Notes: generated from the letters alone by a model not told the origin. A stretch of 64,000 bases of DNA from Taibaiella chishuiensis (GCF_003014535.1 NZ_PYGD01000004.1:336324-400323); one strand, 5' to 3'; positions 43,776 through 54,122 are shown, counted from the first letter of the stretch. Program-made: numbers and translations.

Positions 43776-45422
43776 TTAATTTTTGCCAAACTTTCCATGA
43801 AAAGCTTCCGCTCCGGAAACGATGGTATATAAGTATATCCCTTTAGAAAGACTGCTTATATTGATCTCTGTGTTATTGCGGAGTGAGGACTGGCTTAAGA
43901 CTTTACGCCCGGTCTGATCGTAAATGGTGATGTACGCCTTTTCATCAAACCCGGCGTATTTGATATTTACCTGGTCGTTTGCCGGGTTAGGGTATACCAG
44001 CGGGGCGCCGTCTGCCTTGGCTACCGGAACTTTGGCATCCCAGGTTTGCCCGCCGCCGGAGCCGTCCTGTGCAATCCTGAAATAGGTGAAATTCGAGGCC
44101 GAACAACCGTTTGCCGTTACTGACAGGGTGTATTTGAAGGTCCGGTTGTTGCTGGCAACGCCGGGGAAGTTGGTTACAAAATAAAGCCCTACAATGCTCA
44201 CAAATTGGGTAAGGCTATTGGGCACCGAAGAGCTGGAAATAGATCCCAGGTTGGCGCCGATTACAGCGCCGGTATTCGGGTTAACTTCCTGTACTGTTTG
44301 CGTACAGGAGGTCACGGTACCAACACCCGCAAAAGTGGCGCTTTCCACGCCGCCGGTAAATGCACCTACCCAGCCGTTTTGGCAAGGCGGTCCGCTGAAG
44401 TTAACCGTGGAAATAGGTAGGGTGGTTACCCGGTCTACCTGGCCATTATTACAGCCGGTAGCGCTGGTATGCAATTTAAATTGAACCGGGTTACCCAGTT
44501 TAAATACCTGCGACTTCGTGGGGATATCGTTAATGTTGTCGCAGCCATTCTGATCGATCGTTAATGATACCTGTAGATAGCCTTCATAACCCGTCAGGAA
44601 TGTACTGAACATGCTATGCAGGGCCTGGTCGGGGATAGCGCCCGGGGTCTGAACAATATACTGCGATGTGGTATTGGAACTTCCGGGCAATGCCGCAAAA
44701 CCTCCGGAGGACCAGTTTCCTTTGGTCAGCGTAATGGTCATGCTTTCGGTTGTGCCGGAAATATGATCCATGATTACGGAAAGCGGGTTGCAGGTGTAAA
44801 GAACAGGAGGAAGACCGATACCGCTTACCCAGCCTGCAGTATTGTTCACTTTGAAATCGACAGCAAGGGTATTTGCCTTACCTACGGAAACATAGGGCGC
44901 CAATATCCTGTTGTTGTCATTGGGAGCAACATAGTAGTGCGGAGAGGTCAGTGTTTCGATATCCGTCCAGGCGCTGCCTGCAAACTGTTGCAGGGTTGTG
45001 GTAACCCGGTAATACCCGGTGGCCGAAGCAAAATGCATCGGGTAACTGGCGCCATAAAAATAACTGGTATTGAACAATGCCGTACCGCCTGCTGTCGGCA
45101 CTTTTACCGGTGTGTAGATGGTTTGCGTGATGCTCTCGTTAAGAATGACCATGCCCAACCCGACTAATTGAAGATCAAAGCGCTTGTACTCCAGCCTGAC
45201 CCTGAATGAGGCGCCGGAAACGCTGTAGCTGGCAAATTGGAATCCTGCGGAAAGAGGAACTGTAGTCGGGTAACAGGCATTGCCGGAACCGTCTCCATTG
45301 GTAAGCCAGAGCGCTGCGCCGGTAGTCGAAGGTTGATTTTGCCCGGCAAATACGGGTTGAGAGAAGAGGGCGATGCCGCATAAATATACGATCAGGAGCC
45401 GTACTTTAAAGAGTGTGTTCAT
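43776..45422 (-). CDS. secreted protein with T9SS type A sorting domain
   Basis: 548 residues. The signal peptide runs to about residue 26 (ending PVFAG). The long middle is beta-rich, with paired Cys (CNPLSV, NGCDN, ATGCNNG, GPPCQNG, TSCTQT, NGCSAS) that may form disulfides outside the cell. The last 80 residues are a type A Por-secretion signal: LVYPNPANDQVNIKY, AYITIYDQTGRKVLS, SLSKGIYLYTIVSG, FHGKFGKN. No enzyme motif was found, so it is a cell-surface or released protein of unknown role. The promoter region upstream is very A+T-rich. Confidence 0.85.
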   Translation of the reverse strand: MNTLFKVRLLIVYLCGIALFSQPVFAGQNQPSTTGAALWLTNGDGSGNACYPTTVPLSAGFQFASYSVSGASFRVRLEYKRFDLQLVGLGMVILNESITQTIYTPVKVPTAGGTALFNTSYFYGASYPMHFASATGYYRVTTTLQQFAGSAWTDIETLTSPHYYVAPNDNNRILAPYVSVGKANTLAVDFKVNNTAGWVSGIGLPPVLYTCNPLSVIMDHISGTTESMTITLTKGNWSSGGFAALPGSSNTTSQYIVQTPGAIPDQALHSMFSTFLTGYEGYLQVSLTIDQNGCDNINDIPTKSQVFKLGNPVQFKLHTSATGCNNGQVDRVTTLPISTVNFSGPPCQNGWVGAFTGGVESATFAGVGTVTSCTQTVQEVNPNTGAVIGANLGSISSSSVPNSLTQFVSIVGLYFVTNFPGVASNNRTFKYTLSVTANGCSASNFTYFRIAQDGSGGGQTWDAKVPVAKADGAPLVYPNPANDQVNIKYAGFDEKAYITIYDQTGRKVLSQSSLRNNTEINISSLSKGIYLYTIVSGAEAFHGKFGKN

Positions 45423-46166
45423 GAGTGTGTTTGTGATTGGTCCGGTATGTAATCGCTTTTACCGGTAATGGAATGGTTGTGCTTACTTTTTTCTGAGGGT
45501 GTTCAGCGCTTCCCTGTTGTTTCAGCTTTCAGATGATGGTTGTTTTTGCATAGGCATTTGCGTTTAGAAGTGTTAGGAAATTTCTTAAATAGTAAAATTA
45601 TAAATCAATGGCAGGGGCTTTTCTGTGGCATTTTCATATTGTAAAAAAAAGTACATACGTTATAAGATTTTACCCATATAAATGCAGGAAGGCCATTCTT
45701 TATTTTTTAGTAATATTTTTTATAAAGATACACTTTTGCATTATTTATAGTTATTAATGAAATATTATTTAGTGAATAAGTAATGCAGTGCCGGGATATG
45801 TTATGCTGGAACATTGCCGGGCGGGCACATAGGCTGCAAGTACCGGCACGGCCTTTGCGCCGGTTCTCCTCTGTTAAGAATTTTCGCTGCGTTCCCGATT
45901 ACAGTTAACCCAGTGCATCCCGTTTTAAAGCCAGCTAAACGATGAGATCCTTGGCTGCGCTCAGGATGACATCTCCCATCTCGTAGCTCATAGCTTCCAT
46001 CTACCATCTACCATCTACCATCTACCATCTACCATCTACCATCTAACATCTAACATCTAACATCTAATACCTCACATCTAATACCTCACATCTAACAGTC
46101 GATATGCTAAAAAAAATTATATTCTGTATATTGAATTTTTTTTAAACAAAAAACTGACTTGTTCTT
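45423..46166. repeat. 744-bp non-coding region with repeat cluster (copy 2)
   Basis: No gene is supported. The first half (45,423-45,785) is A+T-rich and probably holds the promoter of the T9SS gene. AAAGCCAGCTAAACGATGAG (45,927-45,946) and the reversed CGCTCAGGATGACATC module (to 45,974) match the cluster at 19.7-19.8 kb, in another relative orientation. Then come seven or so tandem CTACCAT units, CTAACAT units and ATACCTCACATCTA units (about 46,000-46,100). Confidence 0.7.
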
Positions 46167-49109
46167 TTGAGCCCAAAGTGTCTGACCAGGCATATAGCCA
46201 ACTATTCCGGAGTCCTGCTGGTATGCCTTATGGTCCAATTGAGGTTGCCCCTGTATGGACAGGAGTATTCGTATATCCAGTACGGTACCAAGGACGGACT
46301 GCCCGGCTCTACCGTACATGGCATTTCACAGGACAACGACGGGTTCCTGTGGTTTGCTACAGAAGCGGGTTTAAGCCGGTTTGACGGTAAAGCCTTCCGC
46401 AATTTTACCATCGCCGACGGCCTGCCCAGCAACGAGGTTTTTTTTACCTATTGCGATTCCAGGAACCGGATCTGGATCGCTTCTTTTAAGAATGCCCTGT
46501 GTTACTATTATAAGGGGAAAATTTACAATCACGACAATGACCCGCAGCTCGGCAGAATAAGGGAGATCGGTTATATAAGGGGAATAACGGAAATGAACGA
46601 TGGCCGGATACTGTTACATGCCTCAAACGGGATCTACCTGCTTCCCCGCTCGCCGGATGCAGCGCCCGTTTTCTTTGCGGCAGACCCGTTGCAGCAAACC
46701 TGTTATCCTTTTTTAAACCTGAAGCCCGGCGAGGGCGAGTTACCTCCCGTCACGAGGCATGCAGCGATGGGGGCTCACGCGGAAATAGCCAACCGGCTTG
46801 CAGACCCATTCCGAACGGGAACACCTGCTGTTTATTACGCGGTCGCAACACGCGACACGATCTGGATCACTACTGCCGACAAACGCATTCACCATGCTAT
46901 TCCTATCCGTGACGCCATTGTGCGCCGGTTTTACAACGATAGCATATTTATACTCGGCGATAGTCAGAAGGGTGTCCGGTTCTACGATTTTAAAAACAGG
47001 AAATATACGCGTACCTATTTACCGGAACGAAGGGTCCAGGCCGTGTTTGAAGACAAGGATAAAAACCTGTGGTTCTCTACCAAGGGGTCCGGCGTTTTCC
47101 GGCTGAACCGGCAGCCCTTTGTTGCCTACACTTTTGGAAGCCGCGAACGGCCTTTTTCGGTATACCAGATCTATGCCGAGCATAACCGGATCTGTGCGGT
47201 TTCGGAAAAGGGCACCTACTGGAGTTTTGCCCGTTTAGATAAGTCGCGTGCGAATGAACCCTTGTCCTTTTCGCGCCCCTTACGGGACAATGCCGGTTTG
47301 CACAGGCTGAAAGCGAGAGCAGGCAAGCTCCTTCATTTTTTTGATGTACAGTTGCCTTACGTGGTGGCGCCCCTAAAGGTTCCCCTGCCTGCACCAACAG
47401 TTAAGACGGCATTTTATTTTCATGATTCCCTGCTCATTGCGGCGGCAAACGGCGTTTTTCTCTACACGGTAAAGCATTGGAAGCTCGTCGACACCCTCTT
47501 GTATTCCCGGTCTACCTGTGCCTTAAAAGCGAGGGATACGATTTATATCGGCAGCCTGGAAGGACTTTATATTCATAGCGGCGGCCAATTGCATTATATG
47601 GGCGATCAATTGCCCCGGTTGCGTTCAAGGATCAGCACCATTAAAGCCGGGAGCGACGATGTAACCTGGATTGGTACCTACGAATCGGGCGTCATCGGGC
47701 TGAGACGCGGAAAAATAGTGAAAGTGCTGGACGAAAAGAGCTGCGGCCTGTCCAATAATGTTTGCCGGAGCCTCTTCCTGGACGGCAGGTATCTCTGGGT
47801 CGGAACGGAATATGGGGTCAACAAAGTAGATGTGGGCGGAGCGAGGCCCGCGGTCGTCAAAAAGTATGATATGACCGACGGCTTACAATCCAATAACATC
47901 AACGCAATATATACAGAGGGCTCGATCGTCTATATCGGTTCGCCGGAGGGCATTACCTGTTTCGACGAAGATAAGACGCCTGTGCATGGAAGCTGCAAAG
48001 TACTGTTTACAGATATCCTGGTCGCTAACAGGCAGGTGGATATCGATACGGGTCTTATCCGGCCCATAGAACACCATAGCAACAGTATCCGTTTTGAGTA
48101 TGCGGGACTGTCCTTCGTGTCTGCCGGCACGGTCACGTACCGCTATCGCCTGTTGGGCTTAAGCGACCGGTGGCGTACTACGGGGCAAATGTATATCGAT
48201 TATCCTTCATTGCCCTCCGGTAAGTACACGTTCCAAATCCGGGCGATCAATAAATTGGGAGACGAAAGCGCCTTATTGGAAAAAAGCTTTACGATCGCGC
48301 CTTTACTTTGGGAACGGAAAGGGATACAATTGCTTATCGGCGGCGTCCTGATGGGCATTACCGGTTTGTTTTTTCAATTGAAATTTCGTGCTTTACGCAA
48401 GAAGAACAAGGAACAGCAGGAGTTGCAAAAAAGAATGGCCACCCTGGAGCAGAAGGCATTAAGAGCGCAGATGAATCCTCACTTTATCTTCAATTGCCTG
48501 AATTCGATACAGCATTTTATCGTTACCCATGATGCCAAAGGGGCCAACTTTTACCTCGTCAGGTTTGCCGGCCTGGTACGAAGTACGCTCGAACATGCTT
48601 CAGACATGTATATCCTGTTGTCTTCCGAATTGGAGTACCTGTCCGCTTACCTTGACCTGGAGCAGATGCAGGCCGCGCCGGCCTTCCGGTATTCGATAAC
48701 CGTAGAGCCGGGTATTGATGCCGGCTCGGTAATGATTCCGAATATGCTGGTGCAACCTTTTGTAGAGAATGCGATTAAACATGGCGTATCCCGGATGGCA
48801 GGCGAGGGCATCATTACCGTTACTTTCAGCAGGCACACCGATGCGCATACGATGTGTTGTGTGATAACAGACAACGGACCCGGTATACCGGCAACAGGCG
48901 GTAGTAACCACAAAGCGCATCATTCCCGGGGCATTGCGATAAGCCGGGAACGAATCGAGATCCTGAACCAGGTTTTGGAAACCGGCTCCATCACGCTTGG
49001 TATACAAAGCGGCTTTGCTGATGCGACCCACGCGTATGGTACAAAGATCCTATTAACGATACCGCTTCTTTACCGCCAGCAAACTGGCATAAAACAACAG
49101 GCGCCATGA
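46167..49109 (+). CDS. LytS-type sensor histidine kinase with propeller sensor
   Basis: 980 residues if the TTG at 46,167 is used; it supplies a signal-anchor (SGVLLVCLMVQLRLPLYGQ). Repeated W-containing motifs (DGFLWFATEAGLSRFDGKAF, KNLWFSTKGSGVFRLN, DVTWIGTYESGVIGL, RYLWVGTEYGVNKV) are two-component propeller blades. A Y_Y_Y domain follows (about 630-700, YRYRLLGLSDRW), then one membrane helix (about 717-737) and a His_kinase domain with QMNPHFIFNCLNSIQHFI (phospho-His near 771), and MLVQPFVENAIKHG and DNGPGI as the ATP lid. It would sense a periplasmic signal and phosphorylate the regulator encoded next, with which it overlaps by four bases. Confidence 0.88.
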   Translation: MSPKCLTRHIANYSGVLLVCLMVQLRLPLYGQEYSYIQYGTKDGLPGSTVHGISQDNDGFLWFATEAGLSRFDGKAFRNFTIADGLPSNEVFFTYCDSRNRIWIASFKNALCYYYKGKIYNHDNDPQLGRIREIGYIRGITEMNDGRILLHASNGIYLLPRSPDAAPVFFAADPLQQTCYPFLNLKPGEGELPPVTRHAAMGAHAEIANRLADPFRTGTPAVYYAVATRDTIWITTADKRIHHAIPIRDAIVRRFYNDSIFILGDSQKGVRFYDFKNRKYTRTYLPERRVQAVFEDKDKNLWFSTKGSGVFRLNRQPFVAYTFGSRERPFSVYQIYAEHNRICAVSEKGTYWSFARLDKSRANEPLSFSRPLRDNAGLHRLKARAGKLLHFFDVQLPYVVAPLKVPLPAPTVKTAFYFHDSLLIAAANGVFLYTVKHWKLVDTLLYSRSTCALKARDTIYIGSLEGLYIHSGGQLHYMGDQLPRLRSRISTIKAGSDDVTWIGTYESGVIGLRRGKIVKVLDEKSCGLSNNVCRSLFLDGRYLWVGTEYGVNKVDVGGARPAVVKKYDMTDGLQSNNINAIYTEGSIVYIGSPEGITCFDEDKTPVHGSCKVLFTDILVANRQVDIDTGLIRPIEHHSNSIRFEYAGLSFVSAGTVTYRYRLLGLSDRWRTTGQMYIDYPSLPSGKYTFQIRAINKLGDESALLEKSFTIAPLLWERKGIQLLIGGVLMGITGLFFQLKFRALRKKNKEQQELQKRMATLEQKALRAQMNPHFIFNCLNSIQHFIVTHDAKGANFYLVRFAGLVRSTLEHASDMYILLSSELEYLSAYLDLEQMQAAPAFRYSITVEPGIDAGSVMIPNMLVQPFVENAIKHGVSRMAGEGIITVTFSRHTDAHTMCCVITDNGPGIPATGGSNHKAHHSRGIAISRERIEILNQVLETGSITLGIQSGFADATHAYGTKILLTIPLLYRQQTGIKQQAP

Positions 49110-49846
49110 TAAAAGTTGTAATTATAGATGACAAGGGCACAAATGTCAAGACCTTAGAAGTATTGCTGAAAGACTATTGCCCGGATGTAACCGTACTCGC
49201 TTCGGCAACTGGTGTGGATACCGGTTACCAGTGTATCCTGCAACACAGGCCGGATGTGGTTTTCCTGGATATCGAACTGATCCATGAAAGCGGCTTTGAG
49301 CTCGTCCGCAAGTTCGGATCGCCGTTTTTTGAAATCATTTTTACTACGGCGTATAGCCAATATGCGCTCGATGCCTTTAAAATACAGGCCGTCGACTATC
49401 TTTTAAAACCAATCGGTATAGCCGAGCTGCAGGCGGCACTACAAAAGGCCGAACAAAAAATAACCCTCAAGCAGGCCAGTAACCAACTGCTTAAACTGTT
49501 GGATGAAAAGAGTAAAAGCCAGCAGGAGAAAATTGCCCTGCCAACCCTGCAGGGATATAAGTTTGTCGATCAGAAAGACATCGTCTACTGTAAAGCTGCC
49601 GGCAGCTATACTTATTTTTTCTTTACCGGCGGTCAGCGGGAACTGGTGAGCACCGGGATAGGGCTGTGCGAACAGCTCCTGGCTGCTCCCGTTTTTTTTC
49701 GGGTCCATCATTCCTTTATCGTCAACCTGGGGCATATCGATAAATATGTAAAGGGCAGGGGAGGCTACCTGGTCCTGGATGAAGGTACCCATATCGACGT
49801 CTCTATTTCCCGGAAAGATGAATTCCTGAAACTAATCGGTCATTGA
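49106..49846 (+). CDS. LytTR-family response regulator
   Basis: 246 residues. The receiver domain (1-120) has the acidic pair DD at 8-9, phospho-acceptor D55 in VVFLDIEL and K102-region LLKPIG. The LytTR DNA-binding domain (about 140-243) has DIVYCKAAGSYTYFFF, FFRVHHSFIVNLGHIDKY and the final strand. It is co-transcribed and translationally coupled (ATGA) with the propeller kinase upstream. Targets are unknown; the secreted-protein genes just downstream are candidates by position only. Confidence 0.92.
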   Translation: MIKVVIIDDKGTNVKTLEVLLKDYCPDVTVLASATGVDTGYQCILQHRPDVVFLDIELIHESGFELVRKFGSPFFEIIFTTAYSQYALDAFKIQAVDYLLKPIGIAELQAALQKAEQKITLKQASNQLLKLLDEKSKSQQEKIALPTLQGYKFVDQKDIVYCKAAGSYTYFFFTGGQRELVSTGIGLCEQLLAAPVFFRVHHSFIVNLGHIDKYVKGRGGYLVLDEGTHIDVSISRKDEFLKLIGH

Positions 49847-50201
49847 TAAAGGCATGTTTCTTCATGTTGGGAGCGGAAGCGTTATGCGATCTATGGAGAT
49901 GAGGTTGTAAAGTACAGGGCAGGGCCGGTAGCGGCACAGCTACTTTATACCTGCCGCTCGTGCTGCCCGGATCGCAGGGCAGTTTACAGGGTTATTGCCG
50001 AAAACAGCGGGGTTATCCGGCCGGGTGTACCAAGTAAAAAGTGGATGCTGTACGATAGGGGTTATGGTATAAATTGCAAGAAACAAACCTGTACTCCCTG
50101 AACGTAATGCGCTGCTGTAGCCTACCCAGGCCCACCGGCAGTTTTTATGGAAGGCGTATTATGCCCAGGCTATCGTTTACTCCCTAACTCCCGCTTTGTA
50201 C
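49847..50201. other. gap without a gene
   Basis: About 355 bases between the LytTR regulator and the first lipoprotein. I see no frame, strong hairpin or repeat in it. The promoter for the lipoprotein run should lie here, but no TAnnTTTG match is convincing. Confidence 0.5.
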
Positions 50202-51005
50202 ATGAAAACAATGCCCCGCGTATGCCTTATCCTGTTGCCTGCTTTTGTACTCTGGCTTAATGCCTGTACCAAAAATACCGGCGATACCGCTTTGCCCCTG
50301 CAGCAACAGCAATCGGTTGAAACGATAACCATCTTGCCGATTGTTACCGATACACCTGCAAATCCTGCTAATCCCTACGATCATTTCGGCCTTGATCACA
50401 ACACGCTGATCAGCCTGGCATCGCCCCAGCTGGGGTCCGCGTCCTCGGTCTATACCATAATCGATGTGTTTGCCGCACAGGCAGGTATTACCCTTAGCCA
50501 GGCCCAGCGTACATCGATAGCCAATGGTGTAAACAGGTTGCTTGCCGATACCGCAAATGACTATAACAATATCGTAGACAGCCTTCCCTTTTCCCAGGGA
50601 GCCAAACACTACCTGCGCCAGATCAAAAACATTGCCTACGCAATAGATACGCCCACAACTTACCTGGCCTATAAAAACAGTGTTATCGCTATTGAAAATA
50701 CGGTATTGACGAATGGCACGCTGCCGGCCGGGGAACGGAAGCTGGTATTGCGAAGCGCTGCTGTGGCCCGTTATGCCATGAAGTTCTGGGCTAACCGCTA
50801 TCACCACGACGATGTGCTTTGCTGTAACGGGCCGGTCCAGGTTACTTCCATGGGTTTTTTCCGGAAAATCGAGCGGGCGATTAAAACAGCTATTGCCGAT
50901 TACGTGGCATCGGGAGAGGCCGAGAAAATGCAGATGAATGACGATATGGCCGAGCTCTATGTATCCATATCCAGTTGGATCGTTTACTGGAAGCTTTCCC
51001 TGTAA
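50202..51005 (+). CDS. lipoprotein of unknown function
   Basis: 267 residues from ATG 50,202 (MKTMPRVCLILLPAFVLWLN, lipobox LNACTKN). The start is preferred to TTG 50,196. The mature protein is helical; a possible domain spans 60-260, with YTIIDVFAAQAGITLSQAQ and RYAMKFWANRYHHDD. No family is recognised. It is the first of four consecutive secreted-protein genes. The next gene's start is 47 bases after the stop. Confidence 0.75.
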   Translation: MKTMPRVCLILLPAFVLWLNACTKNTGDTALPLQQQQSVETITILPIVTDTPANPANPYDHFGLDHNTLISLASPQLGSASSVYTIIDVFAAQAGITLSQAQRTSIANGVNRLLADTANDYNNIVDSLPFSQGAKHYLRQIKNIAYAIDTPTTYLAYKNSVIAIENTVLTNGTLPAGERKLVLRSAAVARYAMKFWANRYHHDDVLCCNGPVQVTSMGFFRKIERAIKTAIADYVASGEAEKMQMNDDMAELYVSISSWIVYWKLSL

Positions 51006-51052
51006 AGCGTCCGGTATCATCCGATTTACACACTTACCTAAAACTCCATACC

Positions 51053-52171
51053 ATGAAACAATTGCTCTTGTTATCCCTGGGCATAGCTGCATTGTATTCC
51101 TGTAAAAAAGCAAGCCCTGCAGTGGAACAACAAAAATTTGAAACGGAGACGATCACGTATAATCTCAGCGGGATCTCTACCTACCACGGCATCCCTAAAT
51201 ATGCATCGGTACAGGTATTCCAGGCTGCTTATAATGCATTGACGAATGCTTACGGGGCCAGGCTCGCTTCAATTCAGAATATGTATCCGCAACCGGATTC
51301 CATTCCCGATACCGTTATGGCAACAGCAGGCTGGACGGTATGGGCCTATGGCAACGAACCGTTGCTGGATTTCGAACAGCAATACCAGTTCCCCTCTTAC
51401 CGCAAGGTATCGGACAGCCTTTACCGGCAATGGCTCAGCACACAGGGCAACACCCTGGATACTGCCAGCTATCCGCATCGTATGGGGGTGGGGGCGGTAC
51501 AGCAAAGCCTCATCAACAGGGACGGCGCTTTTATTATAGGCAGCAACCTGTATGTTATGTGCGAACGCGCAGGCAATATCATTACCCTGAAATGCCCGGC
51601 AGTCGATACTAACCTCGATATTATAGATAGTATACGCAATAACCTCACCTTTATCGGTATCGACAATTTATTTACGAAGTTGTTGCAGTTCCGGGAACAT
51701 ATCGAAATAACCAACTACGATCGCGTGCCGTACGAACCTAATATCTGCCGTACCAATAAAAGCAATTATACCTGGTTGAGCGTAGATGACAAAACGCGCT
51801 ATACTTCGGAACTGGGTACCTATTACGACTTTCTGAAGACCTCCTATACCCATGAATGCAAGGCCCAGGCCAGGATCAGGATATTCTCCGTCAGGCTTTG
51901 GGTTCCCGCCATTACGAAATTAAAGGCTGGTATGCAGATCTATAATTATAACACTTCCGCTACGCAAGGCTGTACCGGGAAGACCGGTACCTATGTGGAT
52001 TATACCACGTTTTATGGCGACCGCATCTTCCGGCAGAATAACCATTGGGGCGTACAGAAAACTGTGTTCAAGGCGATCATAGACCTGTCTACTTATCCTA
52101 CCGACGGCTATTGGGGCCTATCCCGGGTCAAGAATATGGATGTCCAGAACCTGACGGGCCTGCGCTGGTAG
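51053..52171 (+). CDS. lipoprotein of unknown function
   Basis: 372 residues from ATG 51,053 (MKQLLLLSLGIAALYSCKKA, lipobox LYSC). An in-frame ATG at 50,975 inside the previous gene is rejected because it would bury the lipobox. The mature part has Tyr-rich segments and several Cys (CERAG, LKCPAVD, NICRTN, HECKAQ, QGCTGK). No catalytic motif was found. It probably belongs to the same operon as the preceding lipoprotein and is likely displayed on the envelope. Confidence 0.75.
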   Translation: MKQLLLLSLGIAALYSCKKASPAVEQQKFETETITYNLSGISTYHGIPKYASVQVFQAAYNALTNAYGARLASIQNMYPQPDSIPDTVMATAGWTVWAYGNEPLLDFEQQYQFPSYRKVSDSLYRQWLSTQGNTLDTASYPHRMGVGAVQQSLINRDGAFIIGSNLYVMCERAGNIITLKCPAVDTNLDIIDSIRNNLTFIGIDNLFTKLLQFREHIEITNYDRVPYEPNICRTNKSNYTWLSVDDKTRYTSELGTYYDFLKTSYTHECKAQARIRIFSVRLWVPAITKLKAGMQIYNYNTSATQGCTGKTGTYVDYTTFYGDRIFRQNNHWGVQKTVFKAIIDLSTYPTDGYWGLSRVKNMDVQNLTGLRW

Positions 52172-52282
52172 GCAATCTGTTTACCAGGGTTAGCATCGAA
52201 CGATAGCCCCTGTGGGTTGTCATCTTTAACGGATAATATTTGATATACCCCTAACAATCACAATTACCAAAACATCCAAACT

Positions 52283-53074
52283 ATGTACCGACAAACACTA
52301 TTGCTGCTGCTGTTGCCCTTCGGCAAGATCTGGGCGCAGGACGCCGGGGCGGAGCAAGCGCCTCCGGCAGTTGCCACCCCATATGAAGCGGAAATTGCCC
52401 AAACCGTTGCCGGGCTGAAAGGCGCGGTTACCCCCGGCCGTACTCAACTCACGACCGGTAAGGAAAATGCCGCGCAAACTGCGATCGCACACTTCGACTA
52501 TTTTCCATTCGATTATTACCGGAATGCCGGAAGCGTTGCAGAGCAAGGGATACAGCATGAAACCAGCAGGGAAAACCATGTCCATGTTAATCTTGAAATA
52601 GACGGCAGGCATTTTGAACAATTAACCTGCTACCAGGTAGAAGACAAGTACCAGGCGGTTTACCAACCTACCGGGATAACCTATCAGTATGACAATACGA
52701 GTTTCTTTTATGAAGATCCTGAAGGGAAGCTTATCGCATCGGTGATCTATATCAGGAAGAAAACGGGCAACCTGGGCAACGAGCAGAAACTGGTGCTGCT
52801 GCATGCGGCTGGCAATAACGAGCCGGTAATCAGCATTGCGCCCAACCCGGTCCGCCGGTCTTTTACGCTGGGTTTACAGATTAATACAGGCGATGATTAT
52901 GAAGTGCGCGTGTTGGATATACAGCAAAAGCCGGTAGCGCTGCTGCTGAAGAAAAATATCCAGCCGGGCAACCATAAGTATACGGTACCGGTAAACCTGG
53001 CGCCGGGGCACTACCTCCTGATGCTGAAAGGCAGTAAGTCCAAACCCTCATTCCAAAAACTAATCATCGAGTAA
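52283..53074 (+). CDS. secreted protein with T9SS type A sorting domain
   Basis: 263 residues with a signal peptide ending KIWAQ. The region 60-180 is beta-rich with no known motif. The C-terminus carries the sorting domain: ISIAPNPVRRSFTLGL, YEVRVLDIQQKPVAL, LAPGHYLLMLKGS and FQKLIIE. It is exported across the outer membrane by T9SS. The gene follows the two lipoproteins after 111 bases and is 13 bases from the next gene, with which it is probably co-transcribed. Confidence 0.82.
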   Translation: MYRQTLLLLLLPFGKIWAQDAGAEQAPPAVATPYEAEIAQTVAGLKGAVTPGRTQLTTGKENAAQTAIAHFDYFPFDYYRNAGSVAEQGIQHETSRENHVHVNLEIDGRHFEQLTCYQVEDKYQAVYQPTGITYQYDNTSFFYEDPEGKLIASVIYIRKKTGNLGNEQKLVLLHAAGNNEPVISIAPNPVRRSFTLGLQINTGDDYEVRVLDIQQKPVALLLKKNIQPGNHKYTVPVNLAPGHYLLMLKGSKSKPSFQKLIIE

Positions 53075-53087
53075 AATAGTAAAAGCT

Positions 53088-54122
53088 ATGAAAAAAATAT
53101 TGATCACATTACTTGCACTCCTGCCCGCTATCAGTTGGGGGCAGGCTTATATAAACGGTAACGTAGAGCTGGAAGACTTTACAAACTGGAAATGTTATAC
53201 CGGTATGAATACCACCGGTACGCTCAACCTCAGTACTTTCGTCCCCGGTATAGTTCCCGGCAGGCATACCCTTATGCGGCCGGGGCCCGACCCCGTAGTC
53301 GGATCTCCTTACCTGGACCGTACCTTTCCCTACCAGGTATTTGGTAACACACCCAACCCTGTATTTCACGATTCTTTTTCGATCCGTTTAGGCAACAACG
53401 GCACCGGGAGACAAGCCGAAATTGTATCCTACCGGATCAGTGCATTAAGTGCCCTCGACGGTTTTTCGATCGCTATGGTGATGCAGAACGGGCATCCGAC
53501 AGCTACGGCCGAGAACCCCTTTGTCAGTTACTGGGTGAGCAGGAGCGATGTACTGGCAAGTAGTATGGATGCCGGTAACCTGCTGGGGGTGCAACAGGTC
53601 CCGGCCAACGGGAGTACCTATTTCAGGCATGCAGGAGGAGATGTTGTATTCCGCGAATGGACCCGGATCAACCTGCTTACGGCCTTCCCTTCCCTGGTTA
53701 CTTCGGTGGGGGCGCCGGTAACCCTGTACTTCGCTACGGCCGATTGCCAGGCAAGCGGTCATTTCGGTTATGCCTATATCGATAATGTATTTCCCAAATC
53801 ATGGACGGTTTCGGCCTTTACGGCCCCGGCCACTTTTTCTATCGGCGCCGGTAATATTTTTGTAGATGGTATGGCTTCGGTAGCGGAGAGCAAATACCGC
53901 TGGCAGATTGTCAATACCACGGCCATGAGTGCGCCTACTTATACTACGTCCTATTTCTCCGGCTTTGTAGGCGGCGGTATTAACCTGCGCCCTGTTTTCG
54001 ATGCCATTGTCCCCTCCGGCTATTTTATACCCGGTAACAATTATAAAATCACACTGCTTACGGAGAACGACGGCAGCGGGTCTTTAGCGCAATCGTTTCG
54101 CACCCTTTTAGCCACCCCGTAG
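53088..54122 (+). CDS. secreted protein of unknown function
   Basis: 344 residues, signal peptide MKKILITLLALLPAISWGQ. The rest is beta-rich, with a jelly-roll-like pattern (VELEDFTNWKCYTG, IRLGNNGTGRQAE, TLYFATADCQASGHFGYAYIDNV), as in carbohydrate-binding or gliding-associated surface proteins. A second beta region occupies about 240-344. No sorting domain is seen at the C-terminus, which ends ...FRTLLATP. It follows the T9SS protein by 13 bases, and the two may act together. Confidence 0.75.
   Translation: MKKILITLLALLPAISWGQAYINGNVELEDFTNWKCYTGMNTTGTLNLSTFVPGIVPGRHTLMRPGPDPVVGSPYLDRTFPYQVFGNTPNPVFHDSFSIRLGNNGTGRQAEIVSYRISALSALDGFSIAMVMQNGHPTATAENPFVSYWVSRSDVLASSMDAGNLLGVQQVPANGSTYFRHAGGDVVFREWTRINLLTAFPSLVTSVGAPVTLYFATADCQASGHFGYAYIDNVFPKSWTVSAFTAPATFSIGAGNIFVDGMASVAESKYRWQIVNTTAMSAPTYTTSYFSGFVGGGINLRPVFDAIVPSGYFIPGNNYKITLLTENDGSGSLAQSFRTLLATP

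Noticed and set aside
45990..46105. Tandem repeats considered as a CRISPR array.
   Set aside because: Units are 7-14 bases, contiguous and without unique spacers; no cas gene is in the window.
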